Source of the DNA: an uncultured Lachnospiraceae bacterium
GTDB taxonomy: Bacteria; Bacillota; Clostridia; Lachnospirales; Lachnospiraceae
Assembly (NCBI GenBank): GCA_948441955.1
Contig: CAOJQZ010000021.1
Span: 1-34,187, forward strand
Length of the DNA: 34,187 nucleotides
Reading direction: 5' to 3'
In this document: one piece after another, positions 32,251 through 34,187 of the stretch
How positions within the stretch are numbered: the first letter of the stretch is position 1
How the letters are laid out: every line of letters starts with the position of its first letter
Program-made: the position numbers and the translations under genes
The notes under the pieces: model-generated
The model's database searches: none
What the model saw: the letters and a program-made list of their open reading frames with translations, nothing else
What the model was told of the DNA's origin: nothing

Positions 32251-33711
32251 TTACTCAAGCTCCTCAAGAACTTCCTGAATCAATACACGTTCATCCATGT
32301 CATACTTTACGCCTTTGATCTCCTGATAGGTCTCATGTCCTTTTCCTGCAAGAATAATCACGTCTCCCGGCTTTCCATTTCCAATAGCATACTTAATCGC
32401 TTCCTTACGGTCGCATATAGAAATGTATTCTCCGTCCGTTCTCTTCATCCCTGTTATAATGTCGTCTATAATCGCCTGCGGCTCCTCAAACCTCGGATTA
32501 TCGGATGTGATAATCGTAAAGTCCGAAAGCCGTCCCGCCACTTCCCCCATCTCATAGCGCCGCGTCTTAGAACGGTTTCCGCCGCACCCAAATACTGTAA
32601 CAATACGCTCCGGATGATAGTCCCTGAGCGTGTGAAGCAGGCTCTCAAGACTCATGGCATTATGTGCGTAATCAATCATAAGCGTAAACGCATCCGATAC
32701 CTTCACCATCTCAATCCGGCCTTTTACCTTCGCTTCCTTAAGCGCACGTTTAATATGCTCCACAGATACGTTAAAATGCCGGCATACTGCAATTGCCGTC
32801 AGAGAATTATATACGCTGAACTCTCCCGGAATATCAATCTCAACGTCAAAATCCATTCTTCCTGTTACGTGGTATCTCACACCCAGATAGCCCGGCCTCG
32901 ATACATGTTCCACATTCACTGCACGGAGATCCACGCCTTCCCTGAATCCGAAGGTCTCTCTTTTACATGTTGCTTCTTTGAATACATCCTCATACCAGCG
33001 GTCATCCGCATTAGCAATCCCTATCTTACACTGCTTAAATAGAAGCCCTTTACATCTCTTATAGTCTTCAAAGTCCTTATGCTCGTTAGGCCCGATATGA
33101 TCCTCCCCCAGATTGGTAAAGATACCAATCTCAAATGGAATGCCTGCGGTTCTATGGAGCATAAGCCCCTGGGAGGACACCTCCATTACAACACTGTCGC
33201 AGCCCGCCTCTACCATCTGGGAAAAATAATTCTGAATGGTGTAGGATTCCGGCGTCGTATTATTAGCCGGAATCGCCTTATCCCCAATAACTGCCTCAAT
33301 TGTACCGATAAGACCCACCTTATGTCCAACACCCTCAAGAATGGATTTTACCATATATGCTGTCGTCGTCTTACCCTTAGTTCCGGTAATACCGATAATC
33401 TTAAGCTGTTTTGCCGGATACCCAAAATATGCGGCAGACATAAGCGCCAGTGCATATCTCGTATCGCTTACGCGAATGACTGTCAGGCCCTCTGGGGCTT
33501 CCACGTTTTTTTCTGCAATGACCGCCGCCGCCCCCTTTTCAAAAACTTCCTTCACATAGGCATGCCCATCGGATACTGCGCCTGTAATGCATACAAATAC
33601 GCTTTTTTGCTCCACCTTTCTGGAATCATGGATCAGGGTTGATATCTCCATATCACTGTTTCCTGTTATAACTTCATATTCTAAACATTCTAATAGCTGT
33701 GATAATCTCAT
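32251..33711 (-). CDS. murE: UDP-MurNAc-L-Ala-D-Glu:meso-diaminopimelate ligase
   Basis: The product has 486 residues and adds the third stem-peptide residue in cytoplasmic peptidoglycan precursor synthesis. The N-terminal UDP-binding domain ends near residue 95; the ATP loop is GITGTKGKTTTAYMVKSIL. NNTTPESYTIQNYF and VMEVSSQGLMLHR follow, then the amino-acid specificity motif TSDNPRFEEPQ; DNPR is the mark of enzymes that use meso-diaminopimelate rather than Lys. The C-terminal AGKGHETYQEIKG is complete. ATG 33711 is preferred, because GGAGG lies seven bases upstream; an earlier ATG at 33729 precedes that site. First gene of the long operon. Confidence 0.97.
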   Translation of the reverse strand: MRLSQLLECLEYEVITGNSDMEISTLIHDSRKVEQKSVFVCITGAVSDGHAYVKEVFEKGAAAVIAEKNVEAPEGLTVIRVSDTRYALALMSAAYFGYPAKQLKIIGITGTKGKTTTAYMVKSILEGVGHKVGLIGTIEAVIGDKAIPANNTTPESYTIQNYFSQMVEAGCDSVVMEVSSQGLMLHRTAGIPFEIGIFTNLGEDHIGPNEHKDFEDYKRCKGLLFKQCKIGIANADDRWYEDVFKEATCKRETFGFREGVDLRAVNVEHVSRPGYLGVRYHVTGRMDFDVEIDIPGEFSVYNSLTAIAVCRHFNVSVEHIKRALKEAKVKGRIEMVKVSDAFTLMIDYAHNAMSLESLLHTLRDYHPERIVTVFGCGGNRSKTRRYEMGEVAGRLSDFTIITSDNPRFEEPQAIIDDIITGMKRTDGEYISICDRKEAIKYAIGNGKPGDVIILAGKGHETYQEIKGVKYDMDERVLIQEVLEELE

Positions 33712-33758
33712 ACATCTGCCTCCATGCATTTTTATTTCGATTTTGCTGTTTGCCTTTT

Positions 33759-33788
33759 ATTATAGCACCGTTTGTAATCGAATGGCAA
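33759..33788 (-). promoter_or_regulatory. Promoter of murE-lgt operon
   Basis: On the minus strand TTGCCA (33783-33788) and TATAAT (33759-33764) are 18 bases apart, a good housekeeping promoter. Transcription would begin near 33752, about 40 bases before the murE ATG. No leader structure is visible in that stretch. Confidence 0.75.
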
Positions 33789-33910
33789 ATAAAGAAAAAA
33801 TTCTTTACACCTGCCAGCTGCAAAATCAAGAAACCTGCGTAAAGTCAAACTTTCCGCCCTTAAGCTCTTCTGTCCTTATGAGGGAAAAAGCAAAAACTTG
33901 TACAAATACT

Positions 33911-33986
33911 CCCCTCCCGCCCCTCCTATGCGGGATGTCCGGCCTGACATAGAAATATGGGGGGGATTTAATTCATACACAGGAGG
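33911..33986 (+). promoter_or_regulatory. Structured leader with anti-Shine-Dalgarno pairing potential
   Basis: Between murE and the small frame at 33995 the + strand holds CCCC-TCCC and CCTCC tracts (33911-33926), a CCCGC/GCGGG stem (33916-33920 with 33930-33934), an ATGTC/GACAT stem (33935-33939 with 33946-33950), a seven-G run (33959-33965) and the ribosome-binding site AGGAGG (33981-33986). The CCTCC tracts could pair either with the G run or with the ribosome-binding site, giving two exclusive folds. No known riboswitch class is recognised. The rest of 33789-33910 shows nothing definite. Confidence 0.35.
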
Positions 33987-33994
33987 ACTCCATC

Positions 33995-34072
33995 ATGAGT
34001 GTAAATTCAAACAAGTACATCGTTCAAAACATGGAAAGAATCTCTTTCTTTGACCTGGAAACAAGCGCCTGA
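33995..34072 (+). CDS. 25-residue small reading frame, possibly truncated gene
   Basis: ATG at 33995 with a strong AGGAGG eight bases upstream opens a frame reading MSVNSNKYIVQNMERISFF then DLETSA and a TGA at 34070-34072. After the TGA the same frame continues QFVADGL before a TAG. The strong ribosome-binding site and the ordinary residue composition suggest a once longer gene cut by a nonsense change or by insertion of foreign DNA just after it; a leader peptide or a genuine small protein is also possible. I do not recognise the sequence. Confidence 0.4.
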   Translation: MSVNSNKYIVQNMERISFFDLETSA

Positions 34073-34095
34073 CAGTTCGTCGCAGATGGACTATA

Positions 34096-34187
34096 GTCAA
34101 GTAAGTAGACACAAAAAAGTATAAAATTTTATTATAAAATTTATGGTGAATTTAGATTATCTCTTTAGAAGTTCTTATATGTCGGTA
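34096..34187. other. AT-rich right edge, possible insertion-sequence end
   Basis: The stretch begins gtcaagtaagtagacacaaa, which resembles the tcaagtagacac termini of IS3-family (IS150-like) elements, though with extra bases. It follows a perfect 10-bp palindrome gactatagtc (34089-34098). Two direct copies of tataaaattt lie at 34120-34129 and 34133-34142. No coding frame is visible before the window ends, so identity as an IS end is only a suggestion. Confidence 0.3.

Overview
The window looks like chromosome of a low-to-mid GC Firmicute, most likely a gut Lachnospiraceae (Clostridium cluster XIVa). The reasons are strong AGGAGG ribosome-binding sites throughout, clostridial GAAC-N4-GTTT LexA-type boxes, a one-piece pyruvate:ferredoxin oxidoreductase, several ECF sigma/anti-sigma pairs, and a conserved murE-priA-def-fmt-rsmB-rlmN-stp-pknB-rsgA-rpe-thiN block. 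This placement is inferred from gene content; no species is claimed. I see no tRNA, rRNA, CRISPR array or prophage.

Left third (1-14.7 kb) is accessory and regulatory. A decayed IS256-family transposase reaches the left edge. Next come an ECF sigma factor with its zinc-finger anti-sigma, a MATE transporter, and a tightly packed minus-strand operon: Y-family polymerase, ThrE-type exporter, YolD-like protein, small membrane-anchored protein and possibly the MATE gene. That operon starts from a promoter carrying two LexA-type boxes. A second MATE gene is divergent from a MerR/GyrI-like regulator, with a 19-bp-spacer MerR-type promoter between them. A second ECF locus encodes a secreted Gly/Asn/His-rich protein, an ECF sigma, an RsgI-like anti-sigma with a similar low-complexity His-rich tail, and a DUF1648 membrane protein. 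A third ECF locus is decayed: the sigma lacks a normal N-terminus and the anti-sigma has an in-frame TAG. A GNAT acetyltransferase and a 42-bp palindrome close this part.

Right two thirds (14.7-33.7 kb) is core genome, all on the minus strand: nifJ-type PFOR with its own promoter, then (in transcription order from the right) murE, priA, def, fmt, a zinc peptidase, rsmB, rlmN, the PP2C phosphatase, the PASTA kinase, rsgA, rpe, thiN, ychF and lgt. Most junctions overlap or are a few bases apart, so this is probably one long operon started by a promoter upstream of murE. It joins cell-wall precursor synthesis, replication restart, protein N-terminal maturation, rRNA modification, ribosome assembly and the muropeptide-sensing kinase/phosphatase pair.

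Right edge (33.73-34.19 kb) holds a structured leader, a 25-codon reading frame with an excellent ribosome-binding site, and AT-rich sequence that may be the end of another insertion sequence. The most interesting leads are the LexA-boxed polymerase/ThrE/YolD operon and the RsgI-like locus, where a secreted protein and the membrane anti-sigma share an unusual tail composition.
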